A stretch of DNA of 64,000 bases from Lasiosphaeria ovina (taxonomy: Eukaryota > Ascomycota > Sordariomycetes > Sordariales > Lasiosphaeriaceae): NCBI GenBank assembly GCA_033439765.1, contig JAULSN010000001.1, positions 5,642,001-5,706,000 on the forward strand, written 5' to 3'. Below, piece by piece: positions 1 to 9,656 of this stretch. Made by a program: the position numbers and the translations under genes. A model generated the notes under the pieces. The model saw nothing but the letters and a program-made list of their open reading frames with translations, had not been told where the DNA came from and did no database searches. The first letter of the stretch is position 1; each line of letters opens with the position of its first letter.

Positions 1-801
1 CGAGAACGTTGATCATGGCCTGGTTCAGAGACTGGAAGAGGGAGAGGAGATCCAGTACGAGCAGCCGGAAGACGGTCACGGTAATTTCGTTTTCCGGTTC
101 AGTTTCCATAACCTGTTTGGATGTCAGAAACGCGCCTCGACACGGACAAGTACAGAAACGGCAGAACATACGTCGCACTTTAACAAGGCCGTAAGTTGGT
201 GTTGCACAGTCTCCGTTTCTCGCAGCAGGCCCTTGTCGATTGAAAGCTTCTCCAGCCGCGCCTCCTTGGCCCGCACCCAGTCTATCTTAGTTTCTCGGTA
301 CGCGCGCGCCCTCTCGGAGAGGTAATTCGAATAGTGTCGGATGTTTCGGCCTTGGGTTTGCCCTGCGCAAGGACAAGTCAGCGCTCGTTGCACCCGCCAC
401 AACGGCCACAACTCAGCGGCCCGCAATCGCCAATCACTAACCATCAGAGAACATGCTCACAGCCAGCATGTTCCTGTGCTTCGCGAGGTAAGCCAGCGTA
501 ACATCGGGCGACCCTTCACGGATCATGAGGTGGACGGTGATCAGGCTCTTGAAGACGACCGTCCATGTCGAGTCGCGCAGCCGGTACTGCAGGGCCCGAA
601 ACACCTCGCCCACGCCGGCTTCGCCCGAGTGTGTCGCGACTAGGATGTGTTCGATGTATTTGGTCTTGGGGGGGGCGGCCTGCTCGGAAGGACATGCATC
701 AGCGACTACTCGTAGCGCGAGGAAGGTACAGCACACGGGGGGGGTTGGCGGACCTTGATCTTGGTCGCGCCCTTGACCGACTTCTCAAAGGAGCTCGCCA
801 T
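1..801 (-). CDS. AP180/CALM-type clathrin assembly protein, ANTH domain (5' part, cut by window edge)
   Basis: Partial gene on the minus strand. ATG is at 801 and exons are 801-754, 679-442, 362-172 and 112-1, with clean GT-AG introns and phase agreement throughout; at least 196 residues are present. The product begins MASSFEKSVKGATKIK, continues with AAPPKTKYIEHILVATHSGE and includes VFKSLITVHLMIREG, NIRHYSNYLSERARAYRETK and FRLLVLDLLSLFQSLNQAM. This is the order of the ANTH superhelix, with the Lys-rich phosphoinositide-binding N-terminus. By family knowledge these proteins (yeast Yap1801/1802) bind PI(4,5)P2, recruit clathrin and sort the v-SNARE during endocytosis at the plasma membrane. 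The C-terminal unstructured half with NPF and clathrin-box motifs lies outside the window. Family call is firm; the exact paralogue is inferred. Confidence 0.9.
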
Positions 802-2664
802 GGTATTCCGAGCCGGCCACAAGTCTGGGCGACCAGACTGCGCGTTCTGGTGCTCGTTGGATTCGTTGCGCCCGATCGCTCGATCGCGTTGGGGGAGATC
901 AAGGCGCCTGGTCCGATTTGATGTCTGGTTCGGCTCGACCGCAAGCGCAACCGACGTCGGGCCGTAATGCCTCGTCGTATTCGATGATGGTTGTAGATCT
1001 GCTGTAGTGAGTGGAAGGGAGAATTATCGGAGAGCTGCTAGTTTGGGTTGTAGTAGGTTGTAGTAGGCCGTGGTCGGGCAGCGTCTGACCTAGGCCTTAA
1101 AAGGGCCACTGGCAGCGAGCGTGGTGCGTCGTTGGACAACCTCCTCGGAAGCGGATGCTCTTTCTCTGATGGATGGGCCCAAAAACCAGGTCCCGCGTCA
1201 CAAAGGAGGGAATTGGAATAGTGTACGCATGCGCACGCACGGCCTTTGGAACCCGCCCCCCCTCCTCCCCCCCCCCTCCCAAGAAACCGCTAACAACACC
1301 CAAGGTGCAGGGTACTGTGCAGACAGTGCACTCCCTGTGCTGACTGGGTCGCCCCAAGGACATGGGTCAAACACTAAAAATGAATCAAGCGGCGGGCGGG
1401 CACCTCGCTCAGTCACTTTCAGATTTCATATTGCTTACAGTCATAGAATCAGGGAGGGCAGATTTCTACACCTCAGCCCATGTTTCGTATTAACCCGTGC
1501 AATGTATTACAAATATTTAGACATCACTGGGCTGCCGCACGCTTTATTTCCATAATGAGATTTCTGATTGTTGTCCGCTTGTATGTACTGGATACGTCTC
1601 GCTCAACATCCTGCCCCACCCCCAAGAGCGGAGAGAGACAATTTCCAAAGACAGCGCATCTCTGAGCTCTCATCCCCTGATTTCAACACAAAGATGTTTG
1701 TATGTCCTGGTATGCGAAGAATCGATTCTCTGTGCTAGACTCGACGATGTTCGGCAAAACGAGCACTGGCCCGTTCACTACCCATAGCTCCTCGCTGGTA
1801 TTTAGCTCAAGGAAGAGACATCAAGGACATGGTTCCACTTGGATATTGTAGAGGGAAAGTGCGTATTTGCATTCCTCTGCCATACGGTGGCCAACTCCCC
1901 GGACCACAGCCGCTTGCAAAATATAAGAAAAACAGATATCGGTTGGGGCAGATGAAAACCCAGAGCAATGTGAGAGAGAGGATAGTGGCAGGCGAAATAC
2001 CACAAGGTAGGGAGGTAGAGGTTCAAGTCGAGATTGCTAGAAACGGGGGAATTCTAGAATCAAGATCAAGAGGCTTCCAATTCAAATGAGGTCAGAGTAC
2101 CATGATTGCGTCCGATGAGTAACAAGGTCGGTGTGCCGGACGCTTATTTCATAATTCCCTTGCCTTCTCTCGCAGCCGAACCACTTAAGCCCCCGAAGGG
2201 GAGAGTTTGGAAGTTCGAGAAGACGGGAAGCTTCATCATATGAACACGCTGGATTTCATCATCTAGACGGAGACGGTTAGCATGCTTTCGAGTTCTGCGG
2301 CGACTGGGCTTGCGCGGGATGGCGGGCTGGGTGTACTCACATTGTTTTGAATTTGGAAGGATGAAGAAGAAAAGAAGAAAATTCTGAAAATCTTTCGCCG
2401 CGAACTGGTTTTGAGGTCTCGCTGCAGGAGTGGAGCACTGGGCAGACCCACTTTTAACCTGCGGAATTCTGTTCGGCGAGAAATCGGCTGAACAGCCCGC
2501 TGAACCTTGGAGAGTTAGGTACCCCTGCACCTGAAGCTTCGGCCTTGACGGCCTGGGACTTCAGTGAAGATGATTGATGGAAGCTCCCTCATGGCTAACT
2601 TTTTGAAGCTCACTTTCGAGCGCCTTACGTAGAATTGCTTCGCATACAAGCTGCAAGGCAAGGC
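802..2664. other. intergenic region between the AP180-type gene and AspRS
   Basis: No convincing gene was found in this 1.9-kb stretch. It holds the promoters of the two flanking genes, which diverge. C-rich and G-rich homopolymer runs occur around 1255-1280. A basic reading frame on the minus strand at about 2330-2144 follows a strong pyrimidine tract and a CAG, so it could be a stray terminal exon, but no 5' exon could be attached to it. Confidence 0.5.
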
Positions 2665-5230
2665 ATGGCCCAGCCACGCGTCTCTTTGAGGCGCCTCTGC
2701 AGGCTCGAGTCAAATGGGCCATTGGCACAATGCAGATCCCAATTGATGCAAATCCAGAGCAGGAGATGGCAGCCGCTGGCTCGCTTTTCACAACATCGTC
2801 TCATGCACACCAGAGACGACCATAAAAATTCGACATCTCGAGCGTTTCAAGCTCCAGCAAGCACCAAGCTTGATTTCCGGAAACTGGCCGGCCAGGAACT
2901 GCGCCAGGAATGGTCCCAGTACAGTACGTTTTACAGTCTTTACAGGTTTCTTGCCCCTCTCCTGCCCAGGCAGGCAGTTGGGGTGAGTGGCTGCTCGACC
3001 GATGCTGACGCCAGTGACCAGACCACTTCTCCAAGGCTTCGGAAGCCCACGAGTTCGCTGTCGGGAACCAGGTCGTCGTCCATGGCTTCCTCGGCGCGCG
3101 GAGAATCTTGCACAAGAACCTGCTCTTTGCCAACATCCGCGTCGAGCACGGTCCGCACTTCCAGGTCACGGTCAAGGGGCCCGAGGCTTGTGAGGCCTTC
3201 AAGTTGGTGCCTCTCAACGCACCGGTCTCGGTCACGGGCACAGTCACAGAGCTCATTTCCGAGAAGGACTCAGCTGCTAGTGCTCAACCGTCTGGCAGAT
3301 TCCCCAACGGTGTCACCAAAATCGACCTGGATCTGGAAGCCGTCCGGGCCCTCAATGTCTGGCCCAAGGAGATCATCGTCTCGAGAAACGTCCAGTTTCC
3401 TCCAAAGTCGCGCCATCTGCAGATACGCTTTTCCCAGCCTCTGAGCTCGCGCCTCTTGGCCCGCCCAAAGATAGCTTTTCAGTTGAGGAGGTCTCTTGAA
3501 AGCCAGGGCTTCACCGAGGTCGAGACTCCCATCCTCTTCAAGTCTACCCCTGAAGGAGCAAGAGAGTTCCTCGTCCCCACTAGACGCAAGGGTTTCGCAT
3601 ACGCCCTGCCCCAGAGCCCCCAACAGTACAAGCAGATTCTCATGGCCAGTGGCGTTCGCGCCTACTACCAGTTTGCCCGCTGCTTCCGTGACGAGGACCT
3701 GCGTGCGGACCGCCAGCTAGAGTTTACACAGGTACCTACAACCGCAGCTTTGAATCATCTACGCCTGTGCTTACCACCCTCTATATAGCTTGATCTGGAG
3801 ATGGCCTTTGCAACTGGCCAAGATGTCATGCAAGCCGTCGAGTCTCTCGTCTCTGAGTTGCCCGCCGCCTTGAACGCCCAGTTCAATATTGCGAAACAAG
3901 GCGACGATGTCTTTCCCATCCCCAAATGGAGCAAGGTATGTTTCCAGTATCGAGGGTTATGGGTGTAAGTTGCTGACAAGTCGTGAAAAAAGCCCGAGGG
4001 CCAGAAGCTTGACCTGTCGTGGCCTGAGATGCCCTCTCCATTTCTCCGTCTCACATACCAAGAGGCCATGACGAGGTTCGGGTCGGACAAGCCAGATTTG
4101 CGAATTCCGTTTGAGGTAGGTCCCGACTGCCGGTCCGCTTACCTTTGAACAAATAAGTCTAATGGTCCCAGATTCGACGAGTGGATCAAGTCTTGCCCTC
4201 TGCCTTTGTCCAGATGATCACCGACATTAAAAACCCTGTTGTGGAGGCTTTTAGATTTCGCCCTCAGCCGGTTTCCGAGGAGGAAGCCGAAGCCAGTTCC
4301 AACCCAATCTCCCCCTTTACTACCGAGTGTATCGAGGCGTTTGGCCCTGAAGCTGCCCGATTCGGCGGCGGTGCTCCAGTCGCCCTCGTCTTTGACACCA
4401 AAAAGCCGCTCTGTGGTCTCTCGTCCCTCGGCCATGCAGGCTTCGAGGGCCTTACAAGTGGGGCCCCTGGCCTGGAAGACTTTGCAGATTTGGAGGATGG
4501 CGACGTCGTCGTCTTCCAGGCTCGCAAAGACGCACCGTTCCAAGGCGGGGCGACGGCATTGGGTACGTTTCGGAACCTAGTCTACCAGAGAGCCGTCTCA
4601 AGCGGCCGTCTACCCAGGGATTTGAGCTTCAAGTTTCTCTGGGTCGTCAACTTTCCCCTGTTCACGCCCGACAAATTGTCGGGCCCTGGGCAGGGTGGCG
4701 GAGCCGGATTCTCGGCGACCCACCACCCATTCACTGCACCGCTTACTGACGAGGATGTCGAGCTGCTGGCAACGAATCCCCTCAAGGCTAGAGGCGACCA
4801 CTATGACTTGGTTGTCAACGGTATCGAGCTCGGTGGTGGAAGCCGACGTATTCATGTCGCCAAGATGCAGGAGTATGTCATGAAGGAGGTGCTAAAGATG
4901 ACCGACAAAGGCATGGGCCTGTTTAAGCACTTGCTGGCCGCCCTCGGCGCTGGGTGTCCGCCACACGCGGGCTTTGCCTTGGGATTCGATCGTCTGGTCG
5001 CCGTCCTCACACACACAAACTCCCTGCGCGACGTCATTGCGTTTCCCAAGTCGATAAAGGGCGACGACCTTATGGTCAAGAGTCCCGGAAGGATCACCAA
5101 CGAGGAGCTCAAGACATATCACCTTAGCATTGCGACGCCCAAAACCCAGGCGGCTCCCGCCGCTGGCCCCTCAGAGGTGCCCAAGGAGACGCCAGCAGAA
5201 GCACCCGCGGAAGCACCCGCGACTCAGTGA
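2665..5230 (+). CDS. MSD1: mitochondrial aspartyl-tRNA synthetase (bacterial type)
   Basis: Charges mitochondrial tRNA-Asp. Exons are 2665-2923, 3022-3731, 3789-3935, 3993-4115 and 4172-5230, all GT-AG and in phase, giving 765 residues. The first ATG after an in-frame stop is at 2665. The N-terminus is Arg-rich with hardly any acidic residues, as in a matrix presequence. An OB-fold anticodon-binding region comes first. The class II core follows, with motif 2 [16 protein letters not shown] (from residue 308) and motif 3 GFALGFDRL (from 680), both of the bacterial AspRS type. The fungal cytosolic enzyme has a different architecture, so mitochondrial assignment is strong. The C-terminal tail is a Pro/Ala/Glu-rich extension (repeats of AEAP) that is not part of the enzyme fold. 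It is convergent with the next gene. Confidence 0.93.
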
Positions 5231-5601
5231 AGCGTGTTCTCTTTCCTCTTCTGTATGGCTGTGTACTAAATATCTTGTGCTTGTGCCTGTTGGCTACCTC
5301 GTTTTTTGTTCTGTCCGAAAGGAACGGTTTCATATCTGAATGATTTCATGTATTATTACCGTGTACAAACGACATTTCCATCCTCCATTACATGTTCCAT
5401 ATCACTAAGAGTTATAGTGTATTAATTAGGAGCCGCGGGAGGGCTGTGGTTTGGGTCTCTTTCTCTTAGCAATCTGAGGGAATGTCCGCTCTGGTCAAAA
5501 ACACCCACGCCCGTCCCACCCGCTCGCTCGTCCCCTGCTCCCCCATTATGTGTCTTTCTTTTGTCTGTTCCAGAACAAAACAAGAGTAGGAAAAGGCGTG
5601 C
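5231..5601. other. 3'-3' intergenic spacer
   Basis: AT-rich tail-to-tail spacer of 371 bp between AspRS and the Ala-rich wall protein. It presumably carries both 3' UTRs. No ORF or RNA gene was seen. Confidence 0.6.
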
Positions 5602-6452
5602 TTAGAACCTGCCAAGCACGACGGCCACCAGGGCAAGCCCGCCGCCAACAACCTTGGCCCAGGCCAGCGCAGCGCCGCTCTCGGTGCCGCCGTTGACCTG
5701 CACCATCTGGGTGGGCCTCGCAGCGCCGTTGCCGCCGACATTGCCGACAGCACCAGTGCCGTGGGCCATGCCGCCGCCGGCAGCTCCGGCCAATCCTCCC
5801 TGTCCGTGTCCAGCCTCACCTCCAACCGCTCCAGTGGCAGCGGGCACTCCTTCGGCGGCGGTGGCAGCGGCGGGCGCGGCCGTCGCGCTCCACTGCGCCG
5901 CGTACGGCTGTCCATCCGCAGACTCGTACGCCTGCCACGACGCCTGCGCCGCCGCCGCGTCCGCCTCCCAGTTCGCGATGTTGGCCCCGTTGTACGCCGA
6001 GTTCCAGTCCGCCACGTTGCCCGGCGCGGGGATGGGTGCGGGGACTGGCGCGGGGGCAGGGGCGGGAGCTGCCATGTTGTTCATGTCCATGTCGTCGTGG
6101 CCGCCGTGCCGCTTGACGACGACGAGCGGGGCCGACGCCGGGGTGATGGCCGGCGAGTGCGCGTCAATGGCGCCGGCTCTGATTAGGTATCGGTGTTAGT
6201 GGGGGTTGTCTTGTATCCTTTGGGAGAGGGTAGAAAGCTACTCACCTGGCCTGGGCGTCGCTGGCTGCCTGCAGTGCTGCGATCCTGGCCTGACGCCAGT
6301 CCTGTTGTCTGTTTTGGATGTGTCAGTTGGTTGCCTGGTCGAAGAAGAAAGAAGGACGCGAGCGCATACCCCGCGTCGTCTCCCGTTGCGAGCACGCTGG
6401 CGGTGGCCATGCCGACCTGGGCGATGACGGCGGAGATCTTGGTGAAATGCAT
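5602..6452 (-). CDS. Ala/Pro-rich secreted protein, probably GPI-anchored
   Basis: Family not recognised. Exons are 6452-6370, 6308-6246 and 6178-5602, giving 240 residues. The first intron uses the acceptor that leaves ACAACAGG in the next exon; this keeps the Ala/Gln-rich frame GQQDWRQARIAALQAASDAQ. The N-terminus MHFTKISAVIAQVGMATASV is a plausible signal peptide. The middle is an Ala/Pro low-complexity stretch (PAPAPAPVPAPIPAPG), followed by an aromatic-containing Ala-rich block (WNSAYNGANIANWEAD). The C-terminus ends in a hydrophobic segment (AKVVGGGLALVAVVLGRF) preceded by small residues (NGGTESGAA), the layout of a GPI-attachment signal. The likely place is the plasma membrane or cell wall; function is unknown. 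The short Arg and Phe after the hydrophobic run are slightly atypical, so a simple tail-anchored protein is possible. Confidence 0.7.
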
Positions 6453-6584
6453 GGTTTTTTAATGTCCTGTGAGATGGGAAAATGTCTTAAGAACGGTTTC
6501 TAGTGAAGAGAAGGAAGGAAGAAAAGGAAAATGATTGGCAGCTTGGCTCAAAGAATGATGTTATATGTGGAAGATTGCTGTACT

Positions 6585-6616
6585 TGTGTCTGTGTCTGTG
6601 TCTGTGTCTGTGTGTG
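6585..6616 (+). repeat. TGTGTC microsatellite
   Basis: Four exact TGTGTC units followed by TG dinucleotides, about 130 bp upstream of the Ala-rich protein's start codon. Confidence 0.9.
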
Positions 6617-6890
6617 AGTGTTCGTGATAGGAATGAAGAGGAAAAAGGGAGTGTACTAGACTTGTGAATGGCACGGCTTATATGTACACTTCTTTCTTGC
6701 CATCTCTGTCTCTCTCTCTCGCTTGCGCTCGCTGTCTATTTTTACGACTTCCCTTGGAGCTAGGACTGACGGGAGTGGCGTCGTGCCCATGGGGCGAAGC
6801 GTGGCTTGGAGCCGGGTGTTTTCTTTCCCCGGAATGGGGATGCGGATGGGGATGGGGATGGGCAGAGGAAGCCCATCCCATAGAGTGCGT

Positions 6891-6910
6891 GCATGGCATG
6901 GCATGGCATG
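6891..6910 (+). repeat. GCATG x4 tandem repeat
   Basis: Four perfect 5-bp units in the divergent promoter region. A CCTGG-type 5-mer repeat follows about 60 bp downstream. Confidence 0.9.
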
Positions 6911-7645
6911 TGTCGAGGCGCCAACTTGCCTGCATTAGGGGACGGGGGGCAAGACATACGGGCGAAGGGCGTGGCCTGGCCTGGCCTGGCGTGGCCTGGC
7001 CTGTGGGCCTAGGTAAGGTAAGTAAGCAGCTCCGAGGGGAATAAACCGGTAGGATCTCGTCCTGTCTCTGTGAGCAGATTTGGGGGAGGTGGGTGCAGAT
7101 CGACCTTCGGAGGACGGAGTGAAGTGAATGCGGGTCCGGCGTCGGCCAGCTAGGCCTCAGTTTGAGGGCGTCAGTGGCTTGGCTTGTGGCTTTTCTTTTG
7201 GTGAAGGGCAGCCGAAGAAAGTCGTTGGGTGCCCGCAACATGTGCTGGTCATTGACTTGGCGTTTGACGCCGTCGGCGAGCCGGCGGGCAACGAATAGCT
7301 TCTTCTTTTGCTGGCTTCTGTGTTTGTTGCCACTTTTGGCGACGGCATCCGAGGGGGGAAATCCTTGGCGGGCTGGAAGGAGAGAGAAAGAGCGAGGCCT
7401 TGTTTAGTCTGAGAAAATTGTCTGTTCGAGTCAGGGGCTGCTGGGCCGGCTCATGTGTACTGTGTAGTAGTGTGCTGGGAGAGGATTGAAAGCATTCCCG
7501 ACTTGTGGAGGGCCCTTCTCGGCTAGGACAACTTCTATCTACGATAATAAGAGACAACAGGAGCCTAGAAGAGGAGTTGTGCGAGCTATTCCATCAGCGT
7601 CTCTCAGCTTCACAAGTATTGGAAATAGAGGAAACAGCAGCAAGC

Positions 7646-8701
7646 ATGGGTCAAACACGGGCGGCCCTCGTCGCCTCCCTGCTCTTCCTGGCGCCGCAAA
7701 TGGCCTTCGCCGCGCCGGTTCTCGCACCCGACCTGCAAGGGCCATCATACGCTCCAGTCGCAACAAACAGCACCGCCGCCGCTTTCTTCAATGGAGAAAG
7801 AGCAGCGTCATCGGCTTCTGCGTTCCCAACCGCCAGCCCTGGCGCCCTCCCTCCGGGGTTCTTTGATGACTTGGACGATATCCTCGATCACGCCGAGGAA
7901 CGCGCGGGGCGCTTTCGGCCCAACAGCAATAATGGCGGCGGTGGCGGACCAGTTCAGGGGCAAGGCCAGGGTGGGTGGCAGGGTCAAGGCCAAGGTCAAG
8001 GCCAAGTCCAAGGGCAAATGCAGAGACAACGGCAAGGTGGACAGCAAGGCCAAGAACAGATGCAGGGACAACGGCAAGGCGACCGCCAAAGCCAAAGCCA
8101 AGTCCAAAGCCAAAGCCAAAGCCAAAACCAAAACCAAGACACCGGCCGCGGCCGCGGCCGCGGCACACCGCTGATCGACATCCGGCCAACGTTCAACGCG
8201 CCCGAATGCATCGGCCGCGGCATCAGCGTGTGCGACCCGATCCGCGTCAACCGCACGTCGATCAACGACACGAGGCAGCGGGATAAACAGAAGGGGAGAA
8301 AGGGGGGTGGTGGTGGTCAGGGGCGTGGACGGGGACGGATTCAGACTACTGACCGAGGGGGGGTCGGCGTGAGCAACGGGGATATGAGCGGTGGTGGCGG
8401 TGGTGGTGGGTTTGAGTTCGGAGGCGGCGCGAGCGGCTCTGTCACTGGCGGGTTCGGAAGCAGTGGCAACAGCGGAGGAGGGAGAGGATTTGACGAGGGC
8501 ATCAGCAGGGGCGGATTTGGTGGCAGCAGCCAAGGAGGGAGGCCACAAAATGGTTTCGGAGGAAATAGCAGTCCCGGCAACGGCGGGTTCACGGGCGGCA
8601 TGAACGGGGGCGGTAGAGACGGCGGGGTCCGTGGAGGTGCCGGGCCTCAGAACGGGCCTTTTTTTGAGGGTGGCAGAGGGAATGGTGGCGGTTTCTATTA
8701 G
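7646..8701 (+). CDS. secreted Gln-repeat / Gly-rich low-complexity protein
   Basis: Single exon. The ATG at 7646 is preferred over the upstream in-frame one at 7505 because it opens directly into a signal peptide (MGQTRAALVASLLFLAPQMA, ending in FAA); the product is then 351 residues. After a short acidic linker the protein has about 65 residues in which Gln alternates with Gly, Ser, Arg or Asn (QGQGQGGWQGQ, later QSQSQVQSQSQSQ). An RGRGRG block comes next. A short island with two Cys (PECIGRGISVCDPIRVN) and an N-glycosylation-like NRTS follows, then a Lys-rich patch and a long Gly-rich tail. No known domain was seen. The alternating polar pattern suggests an extended wall or matrix polymer or an adhesive. 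The coding sequence is a hexamer repeat, so length variation between strains is likely. Confidence 0.7.
   Translation: MGQTRAALVASLLFLAPQMAFAAPVLAPDLQGPSYAPVATNSTAAAFFNGERAASSASAFPTASPGALPPGFFDDLDDILDHAEERAGRFRPNSNNGGGGGPVQGQGQGGWQGQGQGQGQVQGQMQRQRQGGQQGQEQMQGQRQGDRQSQSQVQSQSQSQNQNQDTGRGRGRGTPLIDIRPTFNAPECIGRGISVCDPIRVNRTSINDTRQRDKQKGRKGGGGGQGRGRGRIQTTDRGGVGVSNGDMSGGGGGGGFEFGGGASGSVTGGFGSSGNSGGGRGFDEGISRGGFGGSSQGGRPQNGFGGNSSPGNGGFTGGMNGGGRDGGVRGGAGPQNGPFFEGGRGNGGGFY
7960..8160 (+). repeat. coding CAAGGC/CAAAGC hexamer repeat
   Basis: Imperfect 6-bp repeat within the secreted Gln-rich protein. It encodes Gln-Gly, Gln-Ser and Gln-Asn dipeptides and ends in a GGCCGC run coding Gly-Arg. Confidence 0.9.
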
Positions 8702-9071
8702 ACCTAGGTAAGGTAGTTCAAGAGGTTGTTGCAGGTTAACTATGGCATTATTGTTGATTACCCCCTGACCCAAAAAAGGGGGTACACGCACCAGTCCCAC
8801 CAACCACATTTGCTGTTTGTTTGTTTGTTCTCTTGCACCCCCTCTCGCTAAAGCATTCTACCATTGTGACATTCACAATATGCAGATGCTCGTCGCGCAG
8901 CCATTTTATTTCCGTGTCATAATTACGAATGCCTACGTAGTGAAACTCTCCATGTCCATCCAGTCTCCACCAACAAGCCAGAATATCCACAGGCTGAGAG
9001 GTGCCCGTACATGTTCGTCTACCGGGTGTAGTCTCCATCAACAGGCGACAAGACCCGCCTGAACAAGCAAA
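8702..9071. other. intergenic spacer upstream of tRNA-Asn
   Basis: 370 bp, AT-richer than the flanking gene. It holds a TTTG-type repeat near 8813-8826. No coding feature was seen. Confidence 0.6.
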
Positions 9072-9145
9072 TCCCTCGTGGCGCAATTGGCTAGCGCGTC
9101 AGACTGTTAATCTGGAGGCTGATGGTTCGACCCCATCCGAGGGAG
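9072..9145 (+). tRNA. tRNA-Asn (GTT anticodon)
   Basis: A 74-nt cloverleaf without intron. The acceptor stem TCCCTCG (9072-9078) pairs perfectly with CGAGGGA (9138-9144), and the discriminator base is G. The D-arm contains GGCGCAATTGGCTAGCGC. The anticodon stem-loop is TCAGA-CTGTTAA-TCTGG with GTT at 9106-9108. The T-arm carries GGTTCGACCCC. It is a nuclear cytosolic tRNA whose internal A and B boxes are visible. A short T-rich run about 40 bp downstream (around 9182) could act as the Pol III terminator. Confidence 0.96.
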
Positions 9146-9656
9146 TTAGTGGTTCAGGAGGGAGCAACGAGTTGTCCTCTTCTTTTGTTTACTTGATTTT
9201 TTGGTTGTTCTTCATAGTCCCTTTCTGATGGGCGCTGTTGTCGGTCTTCTTTTGCATGCTGTACTGCCTGCAACATATCAGGGACACACTAGACATTGGT
9301 TGGCTCGAGTCTATATACGAGTCAGTTGCGTGTCAAATCTCAAATAACATTCGTCCCATCTCGTCACCTAACAATCCGCAACGCATGTTGTAAGTCCAAA
9401 TGCCAAAGACTTAACACGCACAAGATCTCGAGGCATTAATTCACTCTTCATTTTGTATTAATCGAGAGAAGGTATAACGCGTCGTGTATCAAACATCTGC
9501 ATATCTGCAATCTCTAGAGTCAAACCAAAGTCACGGCTTTTCTCTAATCCTCTCTCCTTCTCCTGTGACCATTTCCTCAAGGTTAAGGAGACGACCACAA
9601 AGTCTACAATTTACAAACCACAACTCCCGAAAACAAAGCAACAAAGGCAACAGCGC
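9146..9656. other. intergenic spacer between tRNA-Asn and P450
   Basis: About 510 bp, AT-rich. It includes the tRNA's T-rich downstream sequence and the P450 3' UTR. No ORF looks coding. Confidence 0.6.

Larger units (their letters stand above)
6453..7645. other. divergent intergenic region with several short tandem repeats
   Basis: 1.2-kb promoter region between two divergently transcribed secreted-protein genes. It contains TGTGTC hexamers (about 6585-6616), CT-rich runs (6704-6722), GGGGAT units (6835-6862), GCATG x4 (6891-6910) and CCTGG units (6973-7003). No gene was seen. Confidence 0.6.

Noticed and set aside
6833..7003. G-rich short repeats as a possible G-quadruplex or regulatory array
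   Set aside because: Units are short and irregular; nothing distinguishes them from ordinary microsatellites.
7505..7645. Upstream in-frame ATG extension of the Gln-rich protein
   Set aside because: Would bury the signal peptide 47 residues inside; the ATG at 7646 is the more likely start.
7791..8809. Lys-Ala-rich frame on the plus strand and Leu/Ala-rich 333-codon frame on the minus strand
   Set aside because: Both are shadows of the hexamer repeat encoding the secreted Gln-rich protein; neither has a signal of its own.
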